Part shown: positions 55,309-64,000 of the stretch, piece after piece
Numbering within the stretch: position 1 is the stretch's first letter
How the letters are laid out: each line of letters opens with the position of its first letter
Source: Natrinema longum
GTDB lineage: Archaea; Halobacteriota; Halobacteria; Halobacteriales; Natrialbaceae
Length of the DNA: 64,000 bases
NCBI RefSeq assembly: GCF_017352095.1
Contig: NZ_CP071463.1
Location: forward strand, 124,001 to 188,000
Direction: 5' to 3'
Position numbers and translations under genes: made by a program
Notes under the pieces: model-generated
Seen by the model: only the letters and a program-made list of their open reading frames with translations
Told to the model about the DNA's origin: nothing
The model's database searches: none

Positions 55309-55500
55309 CCCCCGTTCTCTAGGTGCCATCAGCGACTGCTTACTCGGCTCGGCAGTAATAGATGATTACTGTCGACAGGACCCGATCGGTTTGACATCGT
55401 CAAATAGTGATTCGAGGACAGTTCCGGTTCGTTCGGCGGAACCGGATATTTCTTGTCACACACTAACATTTATGGTGGATGCCGACATAGGTGGTAGTGA

Positions 55501-55824
55501 ATGGGTCCTGTTAACATGCGGCTCGTCGAGCAGGCCAGGTCGATCTTCGCAGAGCTTGGTTACACCGTCGAAGGCAACGGCCCCGAGTTCCGCGCCGAAC
55601 GAGCATGGAAAGTCGTCCACGTAAACGCCGTCCGCGAGACAGGCGAACTTCCCCCGTCGTCGTCGGGACAGTTCCACTGTTTCGTCGCCGAACCCGAGGA
55701 CGCAGATGCCCTCGAGGCCCGACTCGAGGGGACCAATCCGAACTACGAGTGGGCGATTATCGTCGTCGACGGAGACGACTATCAGGTCGAACGAGCGCCA
55801 CCAGGACCACGAGTATCGGCGTAA
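55501..55824 (+). CDS. Conserved haloarchaeal protein (DUF7116-like)
   Basis: The 107-residue protein has an ARSIFAELGYTVEGNGPEFRAERAWKVVHV start (alpha-beta) and FHCFVAEPEDADALEARL, WAIIVVDGDDYQV strands. It is small, acidic and soluble, likely conserved in haloarchaea (DUF7116 from memory). A GGTGGT Shine-Dalgarno-like stretch (55491-55496) and a TATA-like catttat at 55467-55473 support the start. The alternative internal Met at codon 6 is possible. Confidence 0.75.
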   Translation: MGPVNMRLVEQARSIFAELGYTVEGNGPEFRAERAWKVVHVNAVRETGELPPSSSGQFHCFVAEPEDADALEARLEGTNPNYEWAIIVVDGDDYQVERAPPGPRVSA

Positions 55825-55861
55825 AAAACACGGGCACCGAACCGCCCGGTAGCGGCTTCCC

Positions 55862-57073
55862 TTACTTTTCGAGCGCACGTCGCGTCGCAGTCACACCGGC
55901 ACCCGGATCGACGTCTGCACCCATCGACTCGAGCACGTCGCCCAGCGCCGTGACGACGTAGATCACGTTCTCGGGTCGTGCGGAATGTCCCATACAGCCG
56001 ATCCGGAAGACCTCGCCGGCGAGGTCGCCCAGTCCGCCCGCGATCTCGAGGTCGTATCGCTCGAGCAACGCGTCACAGACCTTACCGTCGTCGATTCCCT
56101 CCGGGACTCGGACGGCGTTCAGACTCGGCAGCCAGTACTCATCGGGGGCGTTCATCCCCAGGCCCATCGCTTCGGCCCCGGCTTTCAGCGCGCCGGCCAG
56201 CCGTTCGTGACGCGCCCACCGGTCTTCGATGCCCTCCTCGGCGACGAGCCGTAGTGCCTCCCGGAGCGCGTAGACGTTCGTGATCGGCGCGGTGTGGTGG
56301 TAGGCCCGTTCCTCCCCCCAGTAGCCCTCGAGCAAGGAGAGATCGAGATACCACGAGCGGGGTTCCTCCTCGCGGGAGAGGACCTTCTCCATCGCCTCGT
56401 CGGAGAGGGTCAGCGGGCTCGCACCCGGCGGACAGGAGAGACACTTCTGTGGACCGGCGTAGGCGACGTCGATGTCCCAGTCGTCGACCCGAAACTCGAC
56501 GCCGCCGAGGGCGGTGACGCTATCGGCGATCACGAGCGCGTCGTGGTCGTGGGCCGCGGCAGTGAGTGCCGGCACGTCGGGCTGAAGCACGCCGGTACTC
56601 GTCTCGGCGAAGACGAACCCGAAGACGTCCGGATCGTGTTCGGCCAGCGCGTCCGCGACGTCGTCCGGATCGAGCGGTTCGCCCCACGGCGCGTCGACTT
56701 CGACGACCTCGCCGCCCGCTCGCTGGGCCATCGAGGCCATCCGGCCGCCGAAGTAGCCGTTCGTCGGGACGAGCATCGTATCGCCGGGTTCGACGACGTT
56801 GCCGATCGCGGCCTCCATCGCCGCCGAGCCGGTTCCCGAGACCGGGATCGTCCACTGGTTATCCGTTCGGAAGGTATACCGCAGCAGCTCCTGGACCTCG
56901 TCCATGATCTCGATGAACGACGGATCGAGGTGACCGACCAGCGGCGTGCTCATCGCACGGAGTACACGCGGGTTGACCTCGCTCGGGCCAGGTCCCATCA
57001 GGGTACGATCCGGTGGTGTGAGTTCGCCGACGGACGGCGCGTCGGTCCCCTCGTTCGACGGTGTCTGAGCCAT
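55862..57073 (-). CDS. Alanine-glyoxylate/serine-type aminotransferase (class V, PLP)
   Basis: The 403-residue protein has the fold of class V aminotransferases: PPDRTLMGPGPSEVNPRVL start, VSGTGSAAMEAAIGNVVEPGD, VIADSVTALGGVEF (Asp of PLP site), YAGPQKCLSCPPG with PLP-binding Lys, then YHHTAPITNVYALREAL and a C-terminal VFRIGCMGHSARPENV. It resembles alanine-glyoxylate and serine-pyruvate aminotransferases. The start at 57073 (MAQTPSN) is taken; 57100 is an alternative. Confidence 0.92.
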   Translation of the reverse strand: MAQTPSNEGTDAPSVGELTPPDRTLMGPGPSEVNPRVLRAMSTPLVGHLDPSFIEIMDEVQELLRYTFRTDNQWTIPVSGTGSAAMEAAIGNVVEPGDTMLVPTNGYFGGRMASMAQRAGGEVVEVDAPWGEPLDPDDVADALAEHDPDVFGFVFAETSTGVLQPDVPALTAAAHDHDALVIADSVTALGGVEFRVDDWDIDVAYAGPQKCLSCPPGASPLTLSDEAMEKVLSREEEPRSWYLDLSLLEGYWGEERAYHHTAPITNVYALREALRLVAEEGIEDRWARHERLAGALKAGAEAMGLGMNAPDEYWLPSLNAVRVPEGIDDGKVCDALLERYDLEIAGGLGDLAGEVFRIGCMGHSARPENVIYVVTALGDVLESMGADVDPGAGVTATRRALEK

Positions 57074-57268
57074 GGCCGTGTGCTCGAGTGCCACCCGCAA
57101 AGACCTACCGGCAGCGGCGAATTACAAAGGATCGAACGGAGAAATAACCGCCGACGCGTCGTTTCGTGGCGACCGAGCAACCCAGCCGCCGGGTCGGTAG
57201 CCGGCCCGTGGTAAGGAGTCTCGTGGCTGCGAGTCGTTTAAGAGGACTCACCACATAACCGATATATC

Positions 57269-58261
57269 GTGTTCGTCGGTCACGGCCTCCTCGCGTTCGC
57301 CCTCGCGGCGCTCGTCGCCGACTGGCGAGGCTGGGAGTCGCGTCAGGCCCTGCTCGTCGGTGTCGTCGCCGGCGCGTTCGCGACGATTCCCGACATCGAC
57401 GTCGCGTACGCGCTCGTCGGGCTCCTCGAGTGGCAGGTAGCGGACGGCCCACTCGGCGCGTCGACGGCCTTCTGGGACGCGAGCCGCGTCGTCCACCGCT
57501 CGGTCACCCACTCGCTGGTCGTCGGCGCGATCGCCGCACCGGCGTTCGGGCTGGTTGCCGTCCGCGGGGGCACCAGTCGAACGTGGGGCGTCCGTGCTAC
57601 TGGCCTCGGTCTCCTCGTGGCGCTCGTCGCGGTCGCGCTCGTCTGGGATGGGCCCCTCGCCGCGCTCGTCATGGGACTGTTCGTGGCAAGCGGCGTCCTC
57701 GTCGCCCGCGCCGTCGCTCGCAGATCGACGCTCTCGCCGTCGACGGTCGCCATCGCCGCCGTCTGGGGGCTCTGGTCGCATCCGTGGGGCGATCTCGTCA
57801 CCGGCTCGCCCCCCGACTGGTTCTTCCCGTTTCCCTCCCCCGTCCTCGAGTCCCGGGTCGTTCTCCACCCGGATCCGACGCTGCACCTGCTCGGCGCGTT
57901 CGCGATCGAACTCGCCACGATCTGGCTCGCGCTCGCAGTCGTCTGCCGACTCACCGATCGGTCGGTCCTCGCCACCGTCGACCGGCGAGCCACCGTCGGT
58001 GTGGCCTACGGCGTGGCTGCACTCGCAGTGACGCCGCCGACGCTCGACGTCTCCTATCACTTCGTCTTCTCCATTCTCGGCGTCGGGGTCGTCTGTGGCG
58101 TCGTTCGTGGTAGGCCCGAATCCGTCCTCCCCCACTGGCTCTCCCGACGGTGGCCTTCACCCGACGGGATACTCGAGGTCGCGCTGACGGCGCTGGCTGC
58201 CGTGAGCATTGCCCTCGCCGCCTACGTGACAGTCTACCTGTCGGTCGTCGGCCCAGCGTAG
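57269..58261 (+). CDS. Membrane-bound metal-dependent hydrolase (YdjM/DUF457-like)
   Basis: The 330-residue membrane protein begins with GTG (57269) as VFVGHGLLAFALAALVADW and has about nine helices. The conserved metal-ligand-like motifs are HGLLA, IPDIDVAYA (residues about 44-52), and HRSVTHSLVVG (about 76-86), matching the YdjM-like membrane hydrolases (LexA-regulated in bacteria). A TATA-like region near 57245-57265 precedes it. Substrate unknown. Confidence 0.85.
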   Translation: MFVGHGLLAFALAALVADWRGWESRQALLVGVVAGAFATIPDIDVAYALVGLLEWQVADGPLGASTAFWDASRVVHRSVTHSLVVGAIAAPAFGLVAVRGGTSRTWGVRATGLGLLVALVAVALVWDGPLAALVMGLFVASGVLVARAVARRSTLSPSTVAIAAVWGLWSHPWGDLVTGSPPDWFFPFPSPVLESRVVLHPDPTLHLLGAFAIELATIWLALAVVCRLTDRSVLATVDRRATVGVAYGVAALAVTPPTLDVSYHFVFSILGVGVVCGVVRGRPESVLPHWLSRRWPSPDGILEVALTALAAVSIALAAYVTVYLSVVGPA

Positions 58262-58331
58262 ACCTCACGGATCGTGGTCCGTCAACGCCGAAGTACGTAT
58301 CCTTTTGTAAGAACAGTCGGTAGGATTTACT

Positions 58332-58949
58332 GTGTCACAGACTCCACTCGGGGGCTTGATCGCGGACGACCGCACCAACGCGGCCATCGCGTGGTTATTG
58401 GTCGTCGCGATCGCAGCCATCGGCGTCGCCGCGTTCCTGACGGGCGGGGTTCTGTGGGCGACGTTCGCGGCTGTACTCGTGACGTTGGCAGTGTTGCCAC
58501 CGATCGCGTTTCGGTCGTCGCTGGTGATGCTCCCCTGGGAAGTCCTCCTGTTGGCAGGTCTCCCCGTGCTTGGACTGGCCGTCGGGTCCGACCGGTTGAC
58601 GGGGCACTTTACCTCCTATCTCTCGGTCGCGGCCATCGCACTCGTCGTCGCCGTCGAACTCCAGTTGTTTACGTCGGTGCGGATGACTCCCGGCTTCGCC
58701 GTCGTCTTCGTCGTCGTTACCACGATGGCGACAGCGGGACTGTGGGCGCTGCTGCGGTGGAGCGTCGCCCAGACGCTGGGGATTCCGTTTACCGCCGACC
58801 ACGACGCGGTGATGTGGGAATTCGTCTACTCCGCCCTCGCCGGGCTCGGTGCCGGCGTCGTCTTCGAACTGTACTTCAGACGGTTCGCCCGCCACGACCA
58901 ACGCCTGCGGGATCGATCCGCGACTATCACGGAGGCCGACGATGGGTAA
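58332..58949 (+). CDS. Five- to six-helix membrane protein
   Basis: The 205-residue protein starts at GTG 58332 (SQTPLGGLIADDRTNAAIAWLLVV) and has five or six hydrophobic helices, with an acidic VAQTLGIPFTADHDAVMWEFVYSALAGLGAGVVFELYF C-terminal part. No family motif is known to me. It overlaps the next gene by 8 bp, so the two membrane proteins are likely made together. Confidence 0.8.
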   Translation: MSQTPLGGLIADDRTNAAIAWLLVVAIAAIGVAAFLTGGVLWATFAAVLVTLAVLPPIAFRSSLVMLPWEVLLLAGLPVLGLAVGSDRLTGHFTSYLSVAAIALVVAVELQLFTSVRMTPGFAVVFVVVTTMATAGLWALLRWSVAQTLGIPFTADHDAVMWEFVYSALAGLGAGVVFELYFRRFARHDQRLRDRSATITEADDG

Positions 58950-59601
58950 GGTCGTGAAGCAACTCCGTTCCAAGCGCCGCCAGCGCCAACTCACCTATCT
59001 CATGGAGCTCGGGCTGATCGGGATGCTGTTCGTCGGTATCGATCGCGGCAACGGCGGGATCGTAATCAATACCGGGGTGGCGCTGATCGTCACGCAGCTC
59101 CCCCCGATTCTCGAGCGCGACTACGAGATCCCGATGGATCCGCGGCTGACCCTGTGGATCACGACCGCCGTCTTCCTCCATGCCTTCGGGACCGTCGGAC
59201 TACCGGGAGCCACCGCGACACTCTATAGCCAGGTCTGGTGGTGGGACCACATGACCCACGCGCTGTCGGCCTCGCTGGTCGCCGCCGTCGGATACGCCAC
59301 GGTCCGCGCACTCCACGAGCACGCGGCGGGGATCTACTTCCCCGGCCGATTCGTCGCCGTCTTCATTCTCCTGTTCGTCCTCGCCTTCGGCGTCCTCTGG
59401 GAGATCCTCGAGTTCGTCATCGCGCTGTCGGCCGAGGCACTGGGGGTCAGGGCCGTCCTCACGCAGTACGGACTCGAGGACACGATGCTCGACTTCGTGT
59501 TCAACTCCATCGGTGCGATCATCGTCGCGCTCTGGGGCGGTGCCTACCTCACCGACGTCACCGGCGCGATCCGCAAGCGCCTCGAGTCACGGTCCGAGTG
59601 A
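58942..59601 (+). CDS. YjdF/DUF2238-like membrane protein
   Basis: The 219-residue protein has five to six helices. Motifs [17 protein letters not shown] (residues about 94-110), [10 protein letters not shown] (about 152-161) and [20 protein letters not shown] (about 180-199) fit the DUF2238/YjdF integral membrane family, conserved D, H, E residues in the membrane suggesting an ion or metal site. Overlaps the previous gene by 8 bp (coupled translation). Function unknown. Confidence 0.75.
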   Translation: MGKVVKQLRSKRRQRQLTYLMELGLIGMLFVGIDRGNGGIVINTGVALIVTQLPPILERDYEIPMDPRLTLWITTAVFLHAFGTVGLPGATATLYSQVWWWDHMTHALSASLVAAVGYATVRALHEHAAGIYFPGRFVAVFILLFVLAFGVLWEILEFVIALSAEALGVRAVLTQYGLEDTMLDFVFNSIGAIIVALWGGAYLTDVTGAIRKRLESRSE

Positions 59602-59686
59602 CGGTGCGTCGGGTTCGACCTTCGGTTCCGCTTCCCCGAAACCGACGATCAGCTTTACGTTCCCACGGGGTATACTACCAGGGGCC

Positions 59687-59887
59687 ATGGTATTCAAGAA
59701 GATTACGCTCATCGGTACCAGCACTGACAGTTTCGACGCCGCAGCCGACGACGCCATCGATCGTGCGGAAGCGACGCTCCAGAACGTCCACTGGATCGAG
59801 GTCGACGAACTGGGCGTCGAAATCGCCAGCGCCGAGGACCGGGAGTACCAGGCCGAAGTCACCGTCGCGTTCGAACTCGAGGAGTAA
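59687..59887 (+). CDS. Dodecin (flavin-storage protein)
   Basis: The 66-residue protein matches halobacterial dodecin: [28 protein letters not shown], with Trp36 that stacks on the flavin and Gln55 that contacts it. It forms a hollow dodecamer that binds riboflavin or lumichrome. A TATA-like tatacta box at 59671-59677 lies 9-16 nt before the ATG, so the transcript start may be inside or another element upstream (59655) is used. Same strand as the YjdF-like gene. Confidence 0.95.
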   Translation: MVFKKITLIGTSTDSFDAAADDAIDRAEATLQNVHWIEVDELGVEIASAEDREYQAEVTVAFELEE

Positions 59888-60012
59888 AGCGCCACTCGAG
59901 GGGGAGTCTCTATTTGCGGACGCCGCCGTGCGAGCCCAGTATACGAGCGTCGCAACTCGCGATCGACGGGGTGAACCGTAAAAACGGGACGGCGGCGTGA
60001 GACGCGATCGAG

Positions 60013-60387
60013 TTACGTTCGGAACGATTCGCCACAGCCACACTCGCTGACGACGTTCGGATTGTCAACGTGGAACCCTTCGGCCTGCAGGCCGTCTTCG
60101 TAGTCGAGGACGCTCCCCTCGATGTATTTCAGGCTCGCCGGATCGACGAATACGCGAAGGTCGTGGTGTTCGTAGATGGTGTCGTCCTCGTCGGGTTCGT
60201 CGTCGAACCGCATTCCGTACGAGAGACCGGCACAGCCACCCTGCTGGACGAACAGCCGAAGGCCCGCCTCGGTCACGTCGAGGTCTTCCCCCTCGAGCAA
60301 GGAAAGCGCCTGCTCGGCCGCGTCTTCGGTGACCTCGATCTTCGGCCGCGTGTTCGCCTCCCCGCCGTCCATACTGTCCGTGCTCAT
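60013..60387 (-). CDS. IscA/HesB-type iron-sulfur assembly protein
   Basis: The 124-residue protein has the A-type carrier features: IEVTEDAAEQALSLLEGE, GLRLFVQQGGCAGLSYGMRFDDE (first Cys), and the C-terminal CGCG motif in SECGCGESF. Three Cys bind or transfer an Fe-S cluster. The sequence resembles ErpA/IscA. Start at 60387; an internal ATG at 60372 is possible. BolA and Nfu genes occur elsewhere in the window (17.9-18.6 kb). Confidence 0.93.
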   Translation of the reverse strand: MSTDSMDGGEANTRPKIEVTEDAAEQALSLLEGEDLDVTEAGLRLFVQQGGCAGLSYGMRFDDEPDEDDTIYEHHDLRVFVDPASLKYIEGSVLDYEDGLQAEGFHVDNPNVVSECGCGESFRT

Positions 60388-60730
60388 ACCTCTTCGTTTC
60401 GGCGCGACGATGTTAACTGTGACGCCATTCTCTCACCGGTGGGCTAGCCGAATCCGGTTTCGTTCGGCCCGTACCGACCGTCTCCGAACCCGCCATCGGT
60501 ACTCGTGCTCCTTCGAGCGACGGATCGGACGGTCCGGATCTCAGTCACGATTCCGGGCCTTCAGTCGCCGTTCTGCGAGCCCGCACTCCCGCCCCTCACA
60601 GGCGGTCGGAGGGCCCCTCGAGTCGACCCGCTTTCGCCGTCGACCGTCGCAGTACGGTCGCGATATCGGAACTCGGTTGCCGAGTCGGAACGCCGAACCC
60701 GCGTTCGACGTTCTCGTTCGATGGGGGCGA
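60388..60730. other. Spacer between iscA-type and hisD
   Basis: About 343 bp without a convincing gene. ORFs present on either strand are Arg-rich shadows extending from hisD. Short AT-rich pieces near 60405-60430 may hold the promoter of the iscA-type gene. Nothing else was recognised. Confidence 0.5.
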
Positions 60731-62029
60731 CTAGCGCTCGGAGTCCGTCCTCTCTCCGAGTCGAGTTCGAACGCTTTCGGCGTGGGCTTCGAGGCCCTCG
60801 GCGTCGGCGAGCGTGGTTATCGTCTCGCCCAGCTCGGCCAGTCCCTCGCCCGAAAGCCGCTGGACCGTAGTCGATCTGAGGAAGGTCTCGACGGAGAGCC
60901 CGCCGGTCACGCGCGCGCCGCCGTTCGTCGGCAGGACGTGATTGGTGCCGCTGGCGTAGTCGCCGGCCGCGACAGGCGTGTTCGGCCCGAGGAAGACGCT
61001 CCCTGCACTGTCGATCCGCTCGAGGAGCGATTCGTCGTCCTCGGCGATGATCGAGAGGTGTTCGGGGGCGTACTCCTCGGTAAAGAGGATCGCCTCGCTC
61101 ATCGAGCGGGCGTGGAGAACCCCGCTCGTCTCGTTTGTGAGGGCCGCTCGAATCACGTCGGCCCGCTCGCGCGCGGGAACCCGCTCGTCGACGGCCGCGA
61201 CGATGGCGTCCGCGGTCGCCTCGTCGTCGGTGACGGCGACGACCGAGGCGTTGGGGTCGTGTTCCGCCTGGGCGAGGAGCTCCGCGGCGACGAGCTCTGG
61301 ATCGGCAGTCTCGTCGGCGACGACGACCACTTCGCTCGGTCCCGCGAGGAAGTCGATTTCGACGTCGCCCCGGACCTCGGCTTTGGCCGCGGTCACCCAC
61401 TTGTTCCCGGGGCCGACGATCTTCTGGACCCGGGATATCGTCTCCGTCCCGTAGGCCAGTCCGGCGATCGCCTGTGCGCCACCGACGCTGTAGACCGCGT
61501 CCGCACCGGCAGCGTGAATCGCGGCCAACGTCACCGGGTTCGGATCGTCCGCCGGCGGCGTGACGACCGCGACGTGACCGACACCGGCCACGACTGCCGG
61601 GACGACGCCCATGATCGCACTCGAGGGATAGGCCGCCGAGCCGCCGGGGACGTAGACGCCGATTCGCTCGAGCGGTCGAAAGCGGCGGCCGAGTTCCCGT
61701 CCGGTATCGAACTCCCGCTGCCAGTCCTCGGGGAGTTGTGCCTCGTGGAACTCGCGAACGTTCGCCGCGGCCGTTTCGATCGCCGTCCGAATCTCGTCGT
61801 CTATGTCCTCGTACGCACGCGCACACTCGTCGGTGATCTCGAGGTTACCGACCTCGACGTCGTCGAACTCGCTCGTGAACTCGCGGACGGCGACGTCGCC
61901 TTCCGTCTGGACGCGGTCGACGATCTCGCTTACGTCGTCCCTGACCCCCTCGATACCGGCGTCGCGCTCGAAGAAAGCCACGCGGTCGTCGGGCCCGAGA
62001 TCGGCGATCGGCTGCACGTCGATGGTCAT
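60731..62029 (-). CDS. hisD: Histidinol dehydrogenase
   Basis: The 432-residue protein is full length for HisD: VYVPGGSAAYPSSAIMGVVPA, PPADDPNPVTLAAIHAAGADAVYSVGGAQAIAGLAYGTETI, VQKIVGPGNKWVTAAK, DFLAGPSEVVVVADETADP, HDPNASVVAVT and GPNTPVAAGDYASGTNHVLPT. It makes histidine from histidinol in two NAD-dependent oxidations, using zinc. Start at 62029 (MTIDVQ); the ORF reaches 62167 but the extension is Ser/Arg-rich. Confidence 0.97.
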   Translation of the reverse strand: MTIDVQPIADLGPDDRVAFFERDAGIEGVRDDVSEIVDRVQTEGDVAVREFTSEFDDVEVGNLEITDECARAYEDIDDEIRTAIETAAANVREFHEAQLPEDWQREFDTGRELGRRFRPLERIGVYVPGGSAAYPSSAIMGVVPAVVAGVGHVAVVTPPADDPNPVTLAAIHAAGADAVYSVGGAQAIAGLAYGTETISRVQKIVGPGNKWVTAAKAEVRGDVEIDFLAGPSEVVVVADETADPELVAAELLAQAEHDPNASVVAVTDDEATADAIVAAVDERVPARERADVIRAALTNETSGVLHARSMSEAILFTEEYAPEHLSIIAEDDESLLERIDSAGSVFLGPNTPVAAGDYASGTNHVLPTNGGARVTGGLSVETFLRSTTVQRLSGEGLAELGETITTLADAEGLEAHAESVRTRLGERTDSER

Positions 62030-62072
62030 GCTCGAGGGTTCGAGCGGCGGTCGAAAAACGGTTTCCTTCCGT

Positions 62073-62294
62073 TCACGGGTCCGAACGCTCGACTTCCCAG
62101 ACCCCGATCGCGTCGAGCGTCGCCCTGACGAAGAGATAGATGAAGAGGCCGAACCCGACGACGGCAAGGGGTGCCTGGAGCAACGCCGCGGTTTCCGCGC
62201 CGAGGACGAGCCGGCTGAGTCCCCGCACGAAGAAGCTCACGACGACGAGCCCGAACGCGATGACCGCGAGTTTGACGAATCCCGATCGGTCCAT
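62073..62294 (-). CDS. Small two-helix membrane protein
   Basis: The 73-residue protein has two hydrophobic helices (FVKLAVIAFGLVVVSFFV and APLAVVGFGLFIYLFV). It is probably co-transcribed with hisD (44 nt gap). No family is recognised; haloarchaeal hypothetical. Confidence 0.7.
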   Translation of the reverse strand: MDRSGFVKLAVIAFGLVVVSFFVRGLSRLVLGAETAALLQAPLAVVGFGLFIYLFVRATLDAIGVWEVERSDP

Positions 62295-62386
62295 ACGTCA
62301 CCCTCCCACCACGACCGCTAAATCGTATCGGTTACGCCACGCCAGTCGAATCGCTCACGCGACGTTCGGCCCGATCACCGAGCCCG

Positions 62387-63229
62387 TTACCGGACGTCGG
62401 CGCTTGCGGCCCGGCCGATCGCGTAGACGGCGACCGACCCGAACAGGACTGCCAGTCCCAACAGGACGGCCAGCGCGGGAACGAGCGTATCCCACATGCC
62501 GCCAAATCGCGTCACCTCGACGACGGTCATCGTATCCTCCCCGAGCATCACCGCGCGGGCGGCGTCGACGCCATACGTGATCGGATTGAACGTCGCGACG
62601 GTCCGAATCCACTCCGGCAGCGCCGGCAACGGAAGGAACGCACTCGAGACGAACAGCAAGGGGAGCTGGAGCAGGTTCGCCCCGATGATCGTCGACTCCT
62701 CGTCGCGGGTCACCACGGCCAACATGTTCGAGAACGCGGTAAACCAGACCGAAAACAGGACACAGATGCCCGTGATCGCGAGCGCGCCGACGACTCCGGT
62801 CGCGATTTCGGCTCCGAGCAACACGCCCAGTCCGAGCACGATCGCGACCTGGGCGACGATCCGAACGACCTCGGCCAGCGTCTTGCCCAGGAAGAGCGCG
62901 CTGCGGTTCATCGGACTCACGAGCGTCTTCTCGAACATGCCGTTCTCGATGTCGTTGACCAGCCCGATGCCCGATGTCGCCGCCGCAACCAGGGCGACCT
63001 GAATCACGATCGCCGGCACGAGGTAGGTCTCGTAGCTGATTCCCTCGAGCGCACGCGTCGCGACCCCACCGAACACCTGCGTGAACAGGACGAGGAAGAT
63101 GATCGGCTGCACCAGCGAGACGACGAGGACGAACGGGTTCCGAACCGACTTGATCGTCCACCGAACGAACGTGACCCACACGTCGCTCGCGAAGCTCCCG
63201 CCGTACCGGTCGACGCTCGGCGTGCTCAT
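62387..63229 (-). CDS. ABC-2 family exporter permease
   Basis: The 280-residue protein has six membrane helices and an ABC-2 signature: FVLVVSLVQPIIFLVLFTQVFG, GMFEKTLVSPMNRSALFLGK (coupling region), LFVSSAFLPLPALPEWIRTVATFNPITYGVDAAR. Its start overlaps the ATPase stop by 4 bp (ATGA, 63226-63229). Exports an unknown substrate such as drug, lipid or peptide. Confidence 0.92.
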   Translation of the reverse strand: MSTPSVDRYGGSFASDVWVTFVRWTIKSVRNPFVLVVSLVQPIIFLVLFTQVFGGVATRALEGISYETYLVPAIVIQVALVAAATSGIGLVNDIENGMFEKTLVSPMNRSALFLGKTLAEVVRIVAQVAIVLGLGVLLGAEIATGVVGALAITGICVLFSVWFTAFSNMLAVVTRDEESTIIGANLLQLPLLFVSSAFLPLPALPEWIRTVATFNPITYGVDAARAVMLGEDTMTVVEVTRFGGMWDTLVPALAVLLGLAVLFGSVAVYAIGRAASADVR

Positions 63230-64000
63230 CGATCCACCTCGCCGGCCGCCCCGTTGCCGTCGCTCGCTCCTGTCCCGCTCGACTCGTGGCCCCTGGTGCC
63301 GATCGCCTCGGACGAGACGGCGTCGGTCGGCACCGACTCGCGTCCCGCCTCCGAACCGTCCCCGGTTCGATCGCCAGTCACCGCGAGGAACACGTCGTCC
63401 AGCGTCGGTGCCCGGACGTCGAACCCGACGACGTCGATGCCGGCGTCCCGAAGGGCGACCAATAGATCCGTCCCGCGCGTCCGCGCGTCGCGCGCGGTCA
63501 CCGTCACTCCCGACTCGCTTGGCTCGATCACCGCGCCGTCCGCGAACAATCCCTCCTCGCGCGCGATGGCGACGGCCCGGTCGTTCTCGTCGGTATTCGC
63601 CAACTCGACGGCGAGGATCTCACCGCCGACGCGGCGTTTCAGCGCCTCGGGCGTCCCCTCCGCCACGACTGTTCCCTGCTGAATGACCGACAGCCGATCA
63701 CACAACTGGTCGGCCTCCTCGAGGTACTGGGTCGTCAGGAAGACGGTCGTCCCTTCGTCGTTGATCCGCCGGAAGTACTCCCAGAGCCGGTTTCGCGCCG
63801 CCGGATCGAGCCCGGTCGTCGGTTCGTCGAGGAAGACCAACGGCGGCCGGTGGACGAGCGCGGTCGCCGCGTCGAGACGCTTTTTCATCCCCCCGGAGAA
63901 GTCGTCGGCGACCTTGTCCGCGACATCGGTCAGCTCGACGAGTTCGAGCAGTTCGTCGATCCGGTCGCCCCGCTTCGCTCGCGGAACCCCGTAGGCGTCA
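63226..64000 (-). CDS. ABC-2 exporter ATPase (5' truncated by the window end)
   Basis: The frame is open past the right end of the window; Walker A lies outside. Visible: signature FSGGMKKRLDAATAL, Walker B PLVFLDEPTTGLDP, H-loop QYLEEADQL, and a DUF4162-like C-terminal domain (VAEGTPEALKRRVGG on). This is the ATPase of a drug/daunorubicin-type exporter. Coupled by a 4-bp overlap to the permease. About 258 codons are visible, ending in Gly/Ser/Ala-rich tail. Confidence 0.92.
   Translation of the reverse strand, partial: DAYGVPRAKRGDRIDELLELVELTDVADKVADDFSGGMKKRLDAATALVHRPPLVFLDEPTTGLDPAARNRLWEYFRRINDEGTTVFLTTQYLEEADQLCDRLSVIQQGTVVAEGTPEALKRRVGGEILAVELANTDENDRAVAIAREEGLFADGAVIEPSESGVTVTARDARTRGTDLLVALRDAGIDVVGFDVRAPTLDDVFLAVTGDRTGDGSEAGRESVPTDAVSSEAIGTRGHESSGTGASDGNGAAGEVDR

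Noticed and set aside
60505-60870. 121-codon plus-strand ORF before hisD
   Set aside because: Arg/Ser-rich product, overlaps the 3' end of hisD antisense, no family motif.
1-64000. CRISPR arrays, rRNA operons, intact insertion sequences
   Set aside because: No regularly spaced direct repeats with spacers, no rRNA-like sequence and no transposase with terminal inverted repeats were seen.

Overview
The window is chromosomal DNA of a halophilic archaeon. Evidence: high GC with strongly GC-biased third codon positions, very acidic proteins, leaderless genes with a TATA-like box about 25-30 nt before the start codon, Tat lipoprotein signals, a PGF-CTERM anchor, an Orc1/Cdc6 replication origin with G-string repeats, and archaeal markers (SRP19, Gar1, GatE, MptE, HalOD1, DICT, halobacterial dodecin). 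The gene set fits a Natrinema/Haloterrigena-like member of Natrialbales, but that placement is inference. No rRNA, tRNA, CRISPR array or intact insertion sequence was seen.

Left part (1-20.6 kb): a truncated metallo-beta-lactamase hydrolase; a very acidic coiled-coil protein with two internal tandem repeats; a HisG-fold paralogue; a MaoC hydratase preceded by a coupled 44-codon ORF; a tyrosine recombinase overlapping a ribbon-helix-helix gene; a gene-poor, lower-GC stretch (6.1-7.4 kb); an SDR dehydrogenase; two paralogous pairs of bacterial-PH-domain membrane proteins (8.5-10.5 and 14.9-17.0 kb) surrounding regulators, a CBS-domain membrane protein and fumarase; then UspA, BolA, a NifU-type scaffold, a conserved hypothetical and a patatin lipase.

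Middle (20.6-36.2 kb): CysS, a PAS histidine kinase, a lipoprotein, a presenilin-type protease, the Gar1/SRP19 pair, a divergent cobalamin-type ABC importer (btuF / btuCD) whose two start codons lie symmetrically around a 10-bp palindrome, GatE, an Lrp regulator divergent from a DMT exporter, a zinc-ribbon protein, another lipoprotein and a SpoU-type RNA methyltransferase.

Origin region (36.2-39.8 kb): an approximately 950-bp intergenic region with a CTAG-rich AT segment, several 21-bp ORB-like repeats in both orientations, and Orc1/Cdc6, followed by a shortened acyl-adenylate-synthetase-like protein that has lost its signature motifs. Next comes a pterin/folate pair (long dihydropteroate synthase, MptE-type pyrophosphokinase) separated by a structured hairpin, then a zinc-ribbon protein, photolyase and a HalOD1 protein.

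Sugar region (44.2-52.7 kb): a complete CUT1-type sugar ABC transporter (binding lipoprotein, two permeases, ATPase), a Gfo/Idh/MocA dehydrogenase and a sugar phosphate isomerase/epimerase all point left, preceded by a TrmB-type regulator in the same direction. This looks like an import-and-oxidise module for an unidentified sugar or polyol.

Right end (52.8-64 kb): MscS channel, two convergent UspA proteins, two small conserved proteins, an alanine-glyoxylate-type aminotransferase, membrane proteins, dodecin, an IscA-type protein, HisD, and an ABC-2 exporter whose ATPase runs off the end.
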